Assembly (NCBI RefSeq): GCF_003604215.1
Contig: NZ_QXGS01000003.1
Span: 186,001 to 250,000 of the forward strand
Source: Teichococcus vastitatis
Lineage (GTDB): Bacteria > Pseudomonadota > Alphaproteobacteria > Acetobacterales > Acetobacteraceae
Length of the DNA: 64,000 bases
Reading direction: 5' to 3'
How positions within the stretch are numbered: the first letter of the stretch is position 1; every line of letters starts with the position of its first letter. The position numbers were made by a program, and so were the translations under genes. Below are positions 1 through 9,645 of this stretch, in pieces. The notes below the pieces were generated by a model that saw only the letters and a program-made list of their open reading frames with translations, had not been told where the DNA came from and did no database searches.

Positions 1-623
1 TCCAGGGCGATCGAGTTGCCCTTGCGGCGCAGCCGCTTCAGCGTCACCTCGTTCTCATCCACCAACGCCACGACCACTGCACCGTTCTCGGCCGTGTCGT
101 CGCGGCGGATGATCACCGTGTCGCCATTCAGGATGCCGGCGCCTTCCATGGAGTCGCCAGACACCTCCAACGCATAGTGATCGCCGCCGCCGAGCAGCGC
201 CGCCGGAACCTCCACGGTGCCGCCGCCGTCCCGCAGCGCCTCGATCGGCTGACCAGCGGCGATGCGGCCATACAGCGGCAGGTGCACCGCCGCGGCCTCC
301 GCCGCGTTGCGGCTGGCGCCGGGCAGGTTGGAGGCGAAATTGCCGCGGATTACGTTCGGCGCGAAGGCAGGCGCCCCGGCCCGGGCGGCCTCGGCGGCGG
401 GCGCCACGCTGTCCGGCAGCCGGATCACCTCCAGGGCCCGGGCGCGGTGTGCGCGCCGCTTCAGGAAGCCACGTTCCTCCAGGGCGGTGATCAGCCGGTG
501 AATGCCCGACTTGGAGCGCAGGCTGAGGGCTTCCTTCATCTCCTCGAACGAGGGCGAGAACCCCGTGTCGCGCAGATGCCTGTCAATGAAAACCAGCAAC
601 TCGTGCTGCTTGCGCGTGAGCAT
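1..623 (-). CDS. lexA: LexA SOS repressor (C-terminal end cut off by the window edge)
   Basis: This is the transcriptional repressor of the SOS DNA-damage regulon; RecA filaments trigger its self-cleavage. The protein starts [13 protein letters not shown] and carries an N-terminal winged helix-turn-helix (about residues 1-65). The cleavage site lies in [12 protein letters not shown] (Ala-Gly), the catalytic serine in VSGDSMEG and the catalytic lysine in EVTLKRL, so every key residue of the serine-lysine dyad is present. About 207 codons are visible, and the last part lies beyond base 1. The ATG at 623 gives the normal LexA N-terminus. A GTTC-N7-GTTC box lies about 80 bases upstream, which supports autoregulation. 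The gene follows moeA on the same strand but probably has its own promoter in the 138-base gap. Confidence 0.96.
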   Translation of the reverse strand, partial: MLTRKQHELLVFIDRHLRDTGFSPSFEEMKEALSLRSKSGIHRLITALEERGFLKRRAHRARALEVIRLPDSVAPAAEAARAGAPAFAPNVIRGNFASNLPGASRNAAEAAAVHLPLYGRIAAGQPIEALRDGGGTVEVPAALLGGGDHYALEVSGDSMEGAGILNGDTVIIRRDDTAENGAVVVALVDENEVTLKRLRRKGNSIAL

Positions 624-703
624 GCGCGGCCCCCCGTGAACATCCTGGCCGTCCCGACGACCAGCCACTGCCGGGCTGCGAACAAACCGGCAACCCAGCC
701 GAT

Positions 704-718
704 GTTCTACGAAAGTTC
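704..718 (-). promoter_or_regulatory. SOS box (LexA operator) upstream of lexA
   Basis: The bases read GTTC-TACGAAA-GTTC, an exact match to the direct-repeat operator GTTC-N7-GTTC known for alphaproteobacterial LexA. It sits in the moeA-lexA gap, 81 bases before the lexA start. A second, imperfect copy (GAAC-N7-CAAC, 680-694) lies nine bases closer to the gene. This fits negative autoregulation of lexA. Confidence 0.8.
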
Positions 719-761
719 CATCGCTCCGGTCAACAGCATTGCCGCCGATTTCGCTGATGTT

Positions 762-1967
762 TCAGAGGCCGAGCGGCGCCAGCTCCAGCACCTCGACACG
801 ATCGCCCGCCTTGGCGGCCGCTGCATGCGGCAGCCGCCGGATCAGGGCGTGGCAATTGGCCAGGATGCGCAGCATGGAGCTGTCCTGCCGGTCCGCCGGG
901 GTGGCCAGCAACTGCCCCTCGGTGCCCCGTTCCAGCGTGGCGCGGAGGTAATCCTCGCGACGGTCGTTTTCGGGCAACGGCGCGGTCAGCACGGCGGCTT
1001 GCAGGGCGGGGGGCGCCGGCGGCAATCCGGACAGCACGGACAGGGCCGGCTGCAGGAACAACACGCCGCAGACCAGGGCGGAGACCGGATTGCCGGGCAG
1101 GCCGAGCAGCGGCGTATCGCCGAACCGTCCCCAGATCAGCGGCTTGCCCGGCCGCATGGCGATCTTCCAGAAGTCGAGCGCGAAGCCTTGGGGCCCCAGC
1201 GCCTGCTGCACCAGGTCGTGCTCGCCGACGCTGGCGCCGCCGGTGGTCAGCACGAGGTCGCAGGAGCGTGCCGAGTCCGCGGCCATCGCGATGGCGTCCG
1301 CATCGTCGGCGGCGATCGGCAGCACCAGCGGCACGCCGCCACCCGCCCGCACCAGCGCCGCCAGGGCATGCGCGTTGGAGGACACGATGCCGCCGGCCGG
1401 CAGCGGCTCGCCCGGCAGCCGGATCTCGTCTCCCGTGGCCAGGATGCCGATGCGCGGCTGACGGTGCACCGTCAGCCAGGGATGGTTGGCGGCTGCGGCC
1501 AGCCCGAGGTCCCGCGCGGTGAGCCGCTTGCCGGGATGCAGCAGCACGTCGCCGGCCCGGAAGTCGAGCCCGGCCGGGCGGATCCAGCGGCCGGGGCGGA
1601 CCGTTTCGCGCACCGCGACGGCGGTGCCATCGGCTTCCGCATCTTCCTGCAACAGGATGCCATCGGCGCCGGCGGGAACGGGCGCGCCCGTGAAGATGCG
1701 CACCGCCTCGCCGGCGCCGACCCTGCCGGCGAAGGGATGCCCTGCGGGAGCCGACCCGATCACGCGCAGAACGGCGCTCTCCGTCGCGTCAGCCGCCCGC
1801 ACGGCGTAGCCGTCCATCGCCGACATGTCGGCCGGCGGCTGCGTCAGCCGCGCGGTCACCGGCGCCGCCAGCACGCGACCCCAGCCTTCCGGCAGCGGGA
1901 TCGTTTCCGGCCCGGTCGGCGCCAGGCTGCCCAGGATGCGGGCCCGCGCCTCCTCCACCCGGATCAT
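762..1967 (-). CDS. moeA: Molybdopterin molybdenumtransferase MoeA
   Basis: MoeA inserts molybdate into adenylylated molybdopterin, a late step of molybdenum cofactor synthesis in the cytoplasm. The 401-residue length is typical. Family signatures are visible in order: [10 protein letters not shown], the loop [11 protein letters not shown], the molybdopterin-binding [11 protein letters not shown] and GLPGNPVSA, then a C-terminal beta-barrel domain IV. The ATG at 1967 overlaps the moaC stop by four bases (ATGA), which fixes the start and implies translational coupling. It is the last cofactor gene of the trpD-trpC-moaC-moeA run before lexA. Other cofactor genes (moaA, moaD, moaE, mogA) are not in the window. 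Confidence 0.95.
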   Translation of the reverse strand: MIRVEEARARILGSLAPTGPETIPLPEGWGRVLAAPVTARLTQPPADMSAMDGYAVRAADATESAVLRVIGSAPAGHPFAGRVGAGEAVRIFTGAPVPAGADGILLQEDAEADGTAVAVRETVRPGRWIRPAGLDFRAGDVLLHPGKRLTARDLGLAAAANHPWLTVHRQPRIGILATGDEIRLPGEPLPAGGIVSSNAHALAALVRAGGGVPLVLPIAADDADAIAMAADSARSCDLVLTTGGASVGEHDLVQQALGPQGFALDFWKIAMRPGKPLIWGRFGDTPLLGLPGNPVSALVCGVLFLQPALSVLSGLPPAPPALQAAVLTAPLPENDRREDYLRATLERGTEGQLLATPADRQDSSMLRILANCHALIRRLPHAAAAKAGDRVEVLELAPLGL

Positions 1968-2484
1968 GGCGCTTCCCACAATCCCGACTTGCCGCCTTCC
2001 TTGCGCGCAAGGTGGATGCCCTCCACCCGCATACCGCGGTCGATCGCCTTGCACATGTCGTACACGGTGAGCGCCGCGACCGAGACGGCGGTCAGCGCCT
2101 CCATCTCGACGCCAGTGGGGCCGGTGGTCTTGACCCGCGCCTCGATGGTCACGCTGCCCGGCGCGACCGGCACCAACTCCAGCTTCACCGAGGTCAGCGC
2201 CAGTGGATGGCAGAGCGGGATCAGATCGGCGGTGCGCTTGGCCGCCATGATGCCCGCGATGCGCGCCACGCCGAGCACGTCTCCCTTGCCGAGCGAGCCG
2301 GCGCGGATCGCGGCCAGGGTGGCCGGCGCCATCTCCACCCGGCCGCGGGCGACGGCCAGCCGCTCCGTTGCCGGCTTGGCGGAAACATCCACCATCACCG
2401 CACGCCCTTCGGCATCGAAATGGGTGAAGCCGGCCGGGGTAGGGGCGGGAGCCCGCGGCGGATCGAAGCCTTCGCCGCCCTCGC

Positions 2485-2488
<4 letters not shown>
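1964..2488 (-). CDS. moaC: Cyclic pyranopterin monophosphate synthase MoaC
   Basis: MoaC converts 3',8-cyclo-7,8-dihydro-GTP, the product of MoaA, to cyclic pyranopterin monophosphate, the first molybdenum cofactor intermediate. The 174-residue product carries the family blocks [46 protein letters not shown] and MCKAIDRGM; the last holds the conserved catalytic Lys and Asp. Length is normal apart from a roughly 18-residue Pro/Gly-rich N-terminal extension. Both ends overlap neighbours by four bases (trpC upstream, moeA downstream), so trpC, moaC and moeA are very likely one translationally coupled transcript. Confidence 0.95.
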
Positions 2489-3294
<806 letters not shown>

Positions 3295-3309
3295 GGCGGT
3301 CTCTCTGGA

Positions 3310-4335
3310 TCAGGTTCCGGCGGCGTCGGGCTGCGTGGCACGGCGCAGCCGTTCCAGCACCGCCAGGGCCGCGCCCTCGTCGATGGCACGCGCGGCGCGC
3401 CCGGCCGCGCCTCTCAGATCGTTCCCGTCACCCGCCACCACAAGGGCGGCGGCGGCGTTCAGCACCACGCAGTCGCGATAGGGGCCACGCTCCCCCCGCA
3501 ACAACGCTTCCAGCGCCGCCGCGTTGTGCGCCGGATCGCCGCCGCGCAGCGAATCCGCCGCAGCTTCCGACAGGCCGGCATCGCCGGGGGTGACGGCGAA
3601 TTCGCGGATGCTGCCGCCCCGCAGCTCCACCACCTGGCTCGGCCCGGCGACTGTCAACTCGTCCAGCCCCTGACCATGCACGAGCCAGGCCCGCTCGGAA
3701 CCGGTGCGCGACAGGGTCTCGGCCATCGGGCGCAGCCATTGCGCGGCAAAGGCGCCGGTCATCTGGCGCTTCACCCGCGCCGGATTGGTCAAGGGGCCGA
3801 GCAGGTTGAAGATGGTGCGCGTCCCGAGCTCGACGCGCGGGCCGGCCGCGTGGCGCAGCGCGGCGTGATGGCGCGGCGCCGCCAGAAACACCATGCCGGC
3901 CTCCCGCAGCACCCGCGGCAGCTCCGGAATCGGCACGTCGAGGTTGATGCCCAGCGCGGCCAGCGCGTCGGACGCCCCGGATTTCGACGACAGAGCCCGG
4001 TTGCCATGCTTGGCCACCGGCACGCCGGTGCCGGCCACCACCATGGCGGCGGCGGTGGAGATGTTCAGCGTGCCTGCGGCGTCGCCGCCGGTTCCGACAA
4101 TGTCCACCGCCCCCGGCGGGGCCTCAACCGCGATCATACGGGCGATCATGGCACGTACCGCCCCGGTCATTTCGGCCACCGTTTCACCGCGCAGCCGCAT
4201 CGCCATGAGCATGGCGGCGATCTGCGCCGGGGTCGCGGCGCCTTCCATGATGATGCCGAAGGCGGCTTCCGCCTCGTCCTCGGACAAGGTTTGCCCATCG
4301 GCCAGCCTGCCCAGCAGCGGCTTCAACGAATTCAT
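3310..4335 (-). CDS. trpD: Anthranilate phosphoribosyltransferase TrpD
   Basis: TrpD transfers phosphoribosyl from PRPP to anthranilate, the second committed step of tryptophan synthesis. The 341-residue chain (ATG at 4335) shows the PRPP-binding VGTGGD motif, STAAAMVVAGTG, KHGNR and the magnesium-binding Asp-Glu in GLDELTVAG, all in the normal spacing. An upstream TTG (4353) would add six residues, but the ATG gives the usual N-terminus. A 14-codon mini-ORF (4332-4376) ends over this ATG. The usual partner genes trpE and trpG are not next to it; ppiD lies immediately upstream instead. Confidence 0.95.
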   Translation of the reverse strand: MNSLKPLLGRLADGQTLSEDEAEAAFGIIMEGAATPAQIAAMLMAMRLRGETVAEMTGAVRAMIARMIAVEAPPGAVDIVGTGGDAAGTLNISTAAAMVVAGTGVPVAKHGNRALSSKSGASDALAALGINLDVPIPELPRVLREAGMVFLAAPRHHAALRHAAGPRVELGTRTIFNLLGPLTNPARVKRQMTGAFAAQWLRPMAETLSRTGSERAWLVHGQGLDELTVAGPSQVVELRGGSIREFAVTPGDAGLSEAAADSLRGGDPAHNAAALEALLRGERGPYRDCVVLNAAAALVVAGDGNDLRGAAGRAARAIDEGAALAVLERLRRATQPDAAGT

Positions 4336-4407
4336 GCGCCGGATCCGGGGCAAGGCGCTGCGGAAGGGATCGTCATGGCGTCGCTGCTGTTCCTCGCCGC
4401 ATCCGCA

Positions 4408-6324
4408 TCACCGGGCCGTCACTTGGCCCAGCACCTGCTCGTTGTAGGTCACCTCGGCCCGGGCCCGCAGCGCCGCGAGGTATTGTTGTTCCAGGTCCCC
4501 CAGCATCGCCTGTTCCACCGCTCCGCGCACCTGGCCCAGCGCCAGCGCGTCGGCATCGGGGTTGAACGGCAGGATCTCGACCGGCTGGGCGACGGCGAAG
4601 CCTTCCACCGTCTCGGCCATGGTGGCCTCACCCGGTGCGGCGGCGAAGACCGGCTGCAGCAGCTCGGGCGGCACCGGCTGCGGCTGGCCGGGGTTCTGCC
4701 CCTGCGGCGCCGGATTGCGGCCGAAGGGCGGGGTACGGCGGGGTTGCAACCCGGCCTCGCTCGCCGCTTCCGGCAACGGCTTGCCGCCCTTCACCGCCGC
4801 CAGCAGCGCGGCGGCGCGCTCTTCTTGCGACCGGCGGCGGGCATCGGCCGCCCAGGCGGCCCGCACCGCATCGGCCACCTCGGCGAAGGGGCGCAGCGCC
4901 GGAGGCTTGACCTCTTCGACGCTGAAGGCGAACAGCGCGGCCTGCCCGGCCTCGGCCAGGCGCGGCGCCTCGCCCTGCGGGGCGGCGAAGATGGCGCGCA
5001 AAGCCATGTTGCGCGGCTCGCCGGACAAGGGCAGCGCGGCCTCCTGACCATCCGGTGCGCGGCCGTTGCTGTCGGTGGTCACCTCGGCCAGCGCCAGGCC
5101 GAAGCGCGGCGCAACCTCGGCCAGGGTGGCGCCGCCGGCCAGCGCGTCTTCCACCTGGTTGGCGCGCTCATAGGCGATATCGGCAGCGCGCTCCTGCCGC
5201 ACCGCGGCGGCGACCTCGGCCTTCGCGGCCTCGAAGCCGCGGGCGGAACCGGGCTCGATGCCGGTCACCTTGATCACGTGCCAGCCGAACGGGCTCTGCA
5301 CCGGGTCGCTGATGGCGCCATCGGACAGCGCGAAGGCAGCCGTGGCCAGTTCCGGCACCGGCAGCCCCGAGCGGTCCACGGTGCCGAGCGACACCGCCTG
5401 GCCGCCGGCCTGCTGTGCCGCCTCGGTGATGGCGGCGAACTCGGCGCCGCCGCGCCATTGCTCGGCCAGGGCGCCGGCGGCCTCCTCGCTCTGCAGCACG
5501 GCCTGCTCCAGGCTGCGGCGTTCCGGTGTCTCGAACTGGTCGCGCCGTGCCTCGTAGGCGGCCCGCAACTCGTCATCCGTGGGCTGGATCTCGCTGGCCA
5601 GCGTCTCGGGCGACAGCACGGCAAGGGTGTAGCGGCGATATTCCGGCGCCGAGAAACGATCCGGGTTGTTCTCGTGGTAGCGGGTCAGCTGCCCCTCGGT
5701 CGGGGCCGGCGGCTCCGGCGCGGCGGCCAGCGGCAGGATGACGAGGTCGGCCACCCGACGCTCCCGCTCCCAGGCCAGCAGCGGGCGGGTGAGGGTGTCG
5801 GGACCGGCGGCGCCGGCGCGCACCGCGCCCACCATCTGCTGCCGCTCCAGGTCGGCGCGCAGCAGGGCCAGGAAGTTCTGCTCGGTCAGGCCGTTGTTTC
5901 GCAGGAAGCCGTCGAAGGTGGGCCGGCTGAAGCGGCCATCCACGCCCTGGAAGGCGGGAATGCTGAACACGTAGTCGCGCACGGCGGTTTCCGGCGCGGC
6001 CAGGTTCAGGCGTTCCGCCTCCTGCCGCTGCACCCGCTCCAGCACCAGGCTTTCCACCGCCTGGCGGGCGATGGCGCCGCTCATCTGCGGCGTGATCTCC
6101 ATGGCTCCTCCCAGCTGGCGCTGAATCCGCGTGATCTCGCGGCGGGCCGCCTGCTGCGCCTCGGGCAGCTCGATCGGCTCGCCACCGACCCGCGCCACGG
6201 CGGAATCCCGGCCGAAATTGCGGACGATGTCCTCGATCCCCCAGATGGCGAAGGACAGGATCAGCAGCACAAAGAGAACCTTGGCGAACCAAGTGCCGGT
6301 GAGGCGGCGAAGCGCAGTGAGCAT
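4408..6324 (-). CDS. ppiD: PpiD-type membrane-anchored SurA/parvulin peptidyl-prolyl isomerase
   Basis: This is probably the inner-membrane chaperone that meets proteins leaving the Sec translocon on the periplasmic side. The 638-residue protein has a short cytoplasmic start, one membrane segment at about residues 12-30 (FAKVLFVLLILSFAIWGI), a SurA-N-like region, a parvulin domain near residues 260-360 (VSLGTVDRSG, SPFGWHVIKV) and a second degenerate parvulin-like part. The ATG at 6324 puts the membrane anchor at the usual place; an in-frame start at 6381 would add 19 poorly conserved residues. It is divergent from tpiA and lies 72 bases ahead of trpD. Whether the parvulin domain is active cannot be told from sequence alone. 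Confidence 0.88.
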   Translation of the reverse strand: MLTALRRLTGTWFAKVLFVLLILSFAIWGIEDIVRNFGRDSAVARVGGEPIELPEAQQAARREITRIQRQLGGAMEITPQMSGAIARQAVESLVLERVQRQEAERLNLAAPETAVRDYVFSIPAFQGVDGRFSRPTFDGFLRNNGLTEQNFLALLRADLERQQMVGAVRAGAAGPDTLTRPLLAWERERRVADLVILPLAAAPEPPAPTEGQLTRYHENNPDRFSAPEYRRYTLAVLSPETLASEIQPTDDELRAAYEARRDQFETPERRSLEQAVLQSEEAAGALAEQWRGGAEFAAITEAAQQAGGQAVSLGTVDRSGLPVPELATAAFALSDGAISDPVQSPFGWHVIKVTGIEPGSARGFEAAKAEVAAAVRQERAADIAYERANQVEDALAGGATLAEVAPRFGLALAEVTTDSNGRAPDGQEAALPLSGEPRNMALRAIFAAPQGEAPRLAEAGQAALFAFSVEEVKPPALRPFAEVADAVRAAWAADARRRSQEERAAALLAAVKGGKPLPEAASEAGLQPRRTPPFGRNPAPQGQNPGQPQPVPPELLQPVFAAAPGEATMAETVEGFAVAQPVEILPFNPDADALALGQVRGAVEQAMLGDLEQQYLAALRARAEVTYNEQVLGQVTAR

Positions 6325-6440
6325 GGTGTTCCGCAAGAGTGAAGTGCGCCGGACCATAGGCAAAAGCCGGGCTGTTGCCAAACACCGGCGCGGCTTGTAG
6401 CCGCTGGGAGCATTCGCGTTCGAAAAGGAAGTTCATTACC

Positions 6441-7187
6441 ATGACCCCAGGCGTGCGCCCGCTGATCGCCGGCAATTGGAAGATGCATGGCAGCCTGAGC
6501 GAGGCCCGGGCCCTGGCCGGCGCCGTGGCGGAAGGCAAGGTGCAAGGCGCCGAGCTGTTGGTTTGCCCGCCATTTCCGTACCTGTTGCCGGTGCAGGGCG
6601 CCCTGGCCGGCAGCACCGTGGCGCTGGGGGCCCAGGATTGCCACGCGGCGGCCAAGGGCGCGCACACCGGCGATATCTCAGCTCCCATGCTGAAGGATTG
6701 CGGCGCCGGATTCGTGATCCTGGGCCATTCCGAGCGCCGTGCCGACCATGGTGAGGACGATGCCGCGGTTCGCGCCAAGGCGGAGGCGGTGCTGGCGGAA
6801 GGGCTGGTGCCGGTGGTCTGCGTCGGCGAGAGCGAGGCGCAGCGCCTGTCCGGCGAGGCCGAGGCCGTGGTGGCCGGACAGCTGGCCGGAAGCCTGCCGG
6901 AGGGCTTCGCCCAGGCCCACGGCGTGGTCGCCTATGAGCCGGTCTGGGCGATCGGAACCGGCCGCACGCCGACCGAAGACGACATCGCCGCCATGCATGC
7001 GCGCATCCGTGCCGAGCTGGCCGCGCGGTTCGGCGCGGCTGGCGGAACGCTGCGCATCCTGTATGGCGGCTCGGTCAAGCCGGGCAACGCCAAGGCGATC
7101 CTGGCGCTGCCCCATGTGGACGGCGCGCTGGTGGGCGGTGCCAGCCTCGTGGCGGCCGATTTCCTGGCCATCGCCAGCGCCGTCTGA
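6441..7187 (+). CDS. tpiA: Triosephosphate isomerase
   Basis: TpiA interconverts dihydroxyacetone phosphate and glyceraldehyde 3-phosphate in glycolysis and gluconeogenesis. The 248-residue protein has the catalytic Lys in AGNWKMHG, the catalytic His in ILGHSERR, the catalytic Glu and flexible lid in [11 protein letters not shown], and the phosphate-binding YGGSVKPGN. An AGGAAG ribosome site precedes the ATG at 6441. The gene is transcribed away from ppiD across a 116-base gap. In many alphaproteobacteria tpiA is followed by secG and pyrG; here a MarR-GNAT regulator follows instead. Confidence 0.96.
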   Translation: MTPGVRPLIAGNWKMHGSLSEARALAGAVAEGKVQGAELLVCPPFPYLLPVQGALAGSTVALGAQDCHAAAKGAHTGDISAPMLKDCGAGFVILGHSERRADHGEDDAAVRAKAEAVLAEGLVPVVCVGESEAQRLSGEAEAVVAGQLAGSLPEGFAQAHGVVAYEPVWAIGTGRTPTEDDIAAMHARIRAELAARFGAAGGTLRILYGGSVKPGNAKAILALPHVDGALVGGASLVAADFLAIASAV

Positions 7188-7213
7188 GGCGGATGGTTCA
7201 GCAGGCTTGATCC

Positions 7214-7250
7214 TGGCATGATATCTGACTTAAGTCAGATTATCATGCCA
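7214..7250. promoter_or_regulatory. Long palindrome, likely MarR-type operator, over the start of the MarR-GNAT gene
   Basis: The left arm TGGCATGAT-A-TCTGACTT is matched by AAGTCAGA-TT-ATCATGCCA, a nearly perfect 37-base inverted repeat with a single-base offset. The core TCTGACTTAAGTCAGA (7224-7239) is a perfect 16-base palindrome. It covers both candidate start codons (7218 and 7245) of the regulator that follows. Palindromes of this length directly at a MarR gene are typical autoregulatory operators. The region is also the least GC-rich stretch nearby. Confidence 0.7.
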
Positions 7251-8120
7251 TTCGATCCTGTTTTGCGGTTTCGTCGCTTCAGCCGGGCCGTCACCTCGGA
7301 GGTGGGGGCCGTCGATACATCCTTTCTCGGGCGCGGCCGCCCGCTGGGCGCCGCCCGGGTGCTGAACGCCATCGGCCACGGCCGGGCCGACGTGGCGGAG
7401 ATCCGCGACTATCTCGGCCTCGATTCCGGATTGATGAGCCGGCTGCTCCGTAGTCTCGAGGACGAAGGCCTCGTCACCACCCGCCCGCATTCCGTCGATG
7501 CACGCCGCCGGGTCGCGCGGCTGACTGAGGCGGGAGAGCGTGAGTTCCGCCAATATGAGGACCTCTCCAACGCTCGGGCCGAGGCGCTGCTCGCGCGCCA
7601 TCCGCGGCCGGAGGCGCTGCTGGCGGCCATGGACCTGGTGGCGTCCGCCCTGGGGCGCGACCGCCTCTCGCTGCGCGAAGCGGACCCGCGCACCGCGGAG
7701 GCACGCCATTGCCTGTCGGAATATTATGCCGAGCTGGCGCGCCGCTTCGAGCGCGGCTTCGATGTTGCCTTGTCCCGCGATCCGGACGCCGCCGACATGA
7801 TCCGCCCGCGCGGGGTTTTCCTGATCGGCTTCTCGGATGGCCTGCCGCTCGGCTGCGTCGGCCTCAAGGGCAGCGGCGGCGAGGTGGCGGAAATCAAGCG
7901 CCTCTGGGTTTCCCCGGCCGCGCGTGGGCTGGGGCTGGGCCGCCAATTGATGGAGGCGGTGGAGCAGGCGGCCCGTACGTTGTCGATCCGGGTGCTGCGG
8001 CTCGACACCAACTCGGCCCTGTCCGAGGCGCTGCGGCTCTACCGTCGCTCGGGCTGGACCGAGATCGGGCGCTTCAACGATGATCCTTATCCCGACCTGT
8101 TCTTCGAGAAGCGCCTGTGA
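7245..8120 (+). CDS. MarR-family regulator fused to a GNAT acetyltransferase
   Basis: The 291-residue protein (from ATG 7245) has an N-terminal MarR winged helix (about residues 1-135; ARVLNAIGH, GLDSGLMSRLLRSLEDEGLV, DARRRVARLT) and a C-terminal GNAT domain (about 140-291). The GNAT part includes the acetyl-CoA loop of the R/Q-x-x-G-x-G/A type in SPAARGLGLGRQLM and a C-terminal YRRSGWTEIGRF block. Such fusions occur widely, but their substrates are mostly unknown. An alternative ATG at 7218 adds nine residues and lies inside the operator palindrome. Neither start has a clear ribosome site, so a leaderless mRNA is possible. It follows tpiA by 57 bases but probably has its own promoter. Confidence 0.88.
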   Translation: MPFDPVLRFRRFSRAVTSEVGAVDTSFLGRGRPLGAARVLNAIGHGRADVAEIRDYLGLDSGLMSRLLRSLEDEGLVTTRPHSVDARRRVARLTEAGEREFRQYEDLSNARAEALLARHPRPEALLAAMDLVASALGRDRLSLREADPRTAEARHCLSEYYAELARRFERGFDVALSRDPDAADMIRPRGVFLIGFSDGLPLGCVGLKGSGGEVAEIKRLWVSPAARGLGLGRQLMEAVEQAARTLSIRVLRLDTNSALSEALRLYRRSGWTEIGRFNDDPYPDLFFEKRL

Positions 8121-8177
8121 CGGCGGGTGCCGCAGCCCCGGCTTGCCCCTGATGGAGCAGCGCGCGAGGATGGCGCC

Positions 8178-9584
8178 ATGCCGAACGACCTGACCCCGCG
8201 CGTCCTGGACGCGCTCGACTCCGCCCGCGCCGAGACCGAGGCCAGCCTGATCGAGTGGCTGCGCATCCCCAGCGTCAGCGCCCAGCCCGCCCATGCCCCG
8301 GATTGCCGCCGCGCCGCCGAATGGCTGGTGCGCGAGCTAGCCGCGCTGGGCTTCGAGGCCGGGCTGCGCGAGACCCCCGGCCATCCCGTGGTGATCGCCA
8401 GCCATCCGGGCCCGCAGCCGACCCCGGGGCGGGATGTGCCCCATGTACTGATCTACGGCCACTACGACGTGCAGCCGCCGGAGCCGCTCGAGCTCTGGAC
8501 CAGCCCGCCCTTCGAGCCGACGCTCACCGAGGGGCCGCGCGGGCCGCGCATCACGGCGCGCGGCGCGGTGGACGACAAGGGGCAGGTGATGACCTGGCTC
8601 GCCGCGCTGCGGGCCTGGCACAAGGTGGCGGGCGGTCCGCCGGTGCGGGTTTCGGTGCTGGTGGAGGGCGAGGAGGAGATCGGCAGCCCCAGCCTCGACC
8701 CGGTGCTGGAGGCGGAGAAGGCGGTGTTGTCGGCCGATGTGGCGCTGATCAGCGACACCAACATGTGGGCGCCCGGCGTGCCGGCGCTGACCGTCAGCCT
8801 GCGCGGCATGGTCTACACCCAGATCGACCTGCGCCTGGGCGCCCGCGATCTTCATTCCGGCTTGTTCGGGGGTTCGGCCGTCAATGTGCTGAATCTGCTG
8901 ACGCGGATCCTGGGTGAGCTCAAGGATGAGAATGGCCGCGTCCAGATTCCCGGCTTCTACGACAACATTCCCGAGCCCACCGCCGAGCAGCGCGCCACCT
9001 GGGATGCGCTGGGCTTCGACGAGGCCGCCTTCCTCGGCAGCCAGGGCATGTCCACCTCCGGCGGCGAGAAGGGCCGCTCCGCACCGGAGCGCCTGTGGGC
9101 CCGCCCGACTGCCGACATCAACGGCATCTGGGGCGGCTACATGGGGGAGGGCACCAAGACGGTGATCGCCTGCGAAGGCCATGCCAAGCTGTCCTGCCGG
9201 CTGGTGCCGGGGCAGGACCCGGCGAAGATCACGGACGGTATCCGGCAGTTCGTCCAGTCGCGGCTGCCGCCCGATGCGAAATTCACGCTGCAGGTGTTCG
9301 GCGAGGCGCCTGCCGTGGCGGTGCCGGCGGATTCGCCATGGCTCGCCGCCGCGGAGGCGGTGCTTCAGGAGGAATTCGGCCGCCCGGCCGTGCGTGCCGG
9401 CGGTGGCGGCTCCATCCCGGTGGCCTCCAGCCTGAAGGGCATCCTGGGTCTGGACTGCCTGATGATGGGCTTCGGCCTGGATGACGATCAGGTGCACAGC
9501 CCGAACGAGAAGTTCGAGATGGCCTGCCTGCATTCCGGCGCCCGCAGCCATGTCCGGCTGCTGGGCAAGCTCGGCGGCGGGTAA
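8178..9584 (+). CDS. M20-family metallopeptidase (dipeptidase-like)
   Basis: This is a cytosolic zinc aminoacyl peptidase of the M20 family, probably acting on dipeptides or N-acyl amino acids. The 468-residue protein shows the first zinc His in YGHYDVQPPE, the bridging Asp in ARGAVDDKGQ, the catalytic Glu pair in VEGEEEIGSPS, a dimerisation insert (about residues 190-320) and a late His in QVHSPNEKF. The ATG at 8178 is preceded by GAGGA at good spacing; an in-frame GTG at 8127 adds 17 unconserved residues. It stands 57 bases after the MarR-GNAT gene, so the two may share a transcript. The exact substrate cannot be predicted. Confidence 0.9.
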   Translation: MPNDLTPRVLDALDSARAETEASLIEWLRIPSVSAQPAHAPDCRRAAEWLVRELAALGFEAGLRETPGHPVVIASHPGPQPTPGRDVPHVLIYGHYDVQPPEPLELWTSPPFEPTLTEGPRGPRITARGAVDDKGQVMTWLAALRAWHKVAGGPPVRVSVLVEGEEEIGSPSLDPVLEAEKAVLSADVALISDTNMWAPGVPALTVSLRGMVYTQIDLRLGARDLHSGLFGGSAVNVLNLLTRILGELKDENGRVQIPGFYDNIPEPTAEQRATWDALGFDEAAFLGSQGMSTSGGEKGRSAPERLWARPTADINGIWGGYMGEGTKTVIACEGHAKLSCRLVPGQDPAKITDGIRQFVQSRLPPDAKFTLQVFGEAPAVAVPADSPWLAAAEAVLQEEFGRPAVRAGGGGSIPVASSLKGILGLDCLMMGFGLDDDQVHSPNEKFEMACLHSGARSHVRLLGKLGGG

Positions 9585-9610
9585 AAAGCCGGCGTCTTCT
9601 CCGGAAACCG

Positions 9611-9635
9611 GCCGGGGTGGTCGAGCCGCCCCGGC
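9611..9635. terminator. Hairpin between convergent genes
   Basis: A ten-pair stem (GCCGGGGTGG against CCGCCCCGGC, one G-T pair) with a five-base loop lies between the M20 peptidase and the threonine aldolase gene, which converge here. No long T run follows on either strand, so this is a terminator-like hairpin rather than a textbook intrinsic terminator. Confidence 0.45.
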
Positions 9636-9645
9636 GTTCTCGTGC

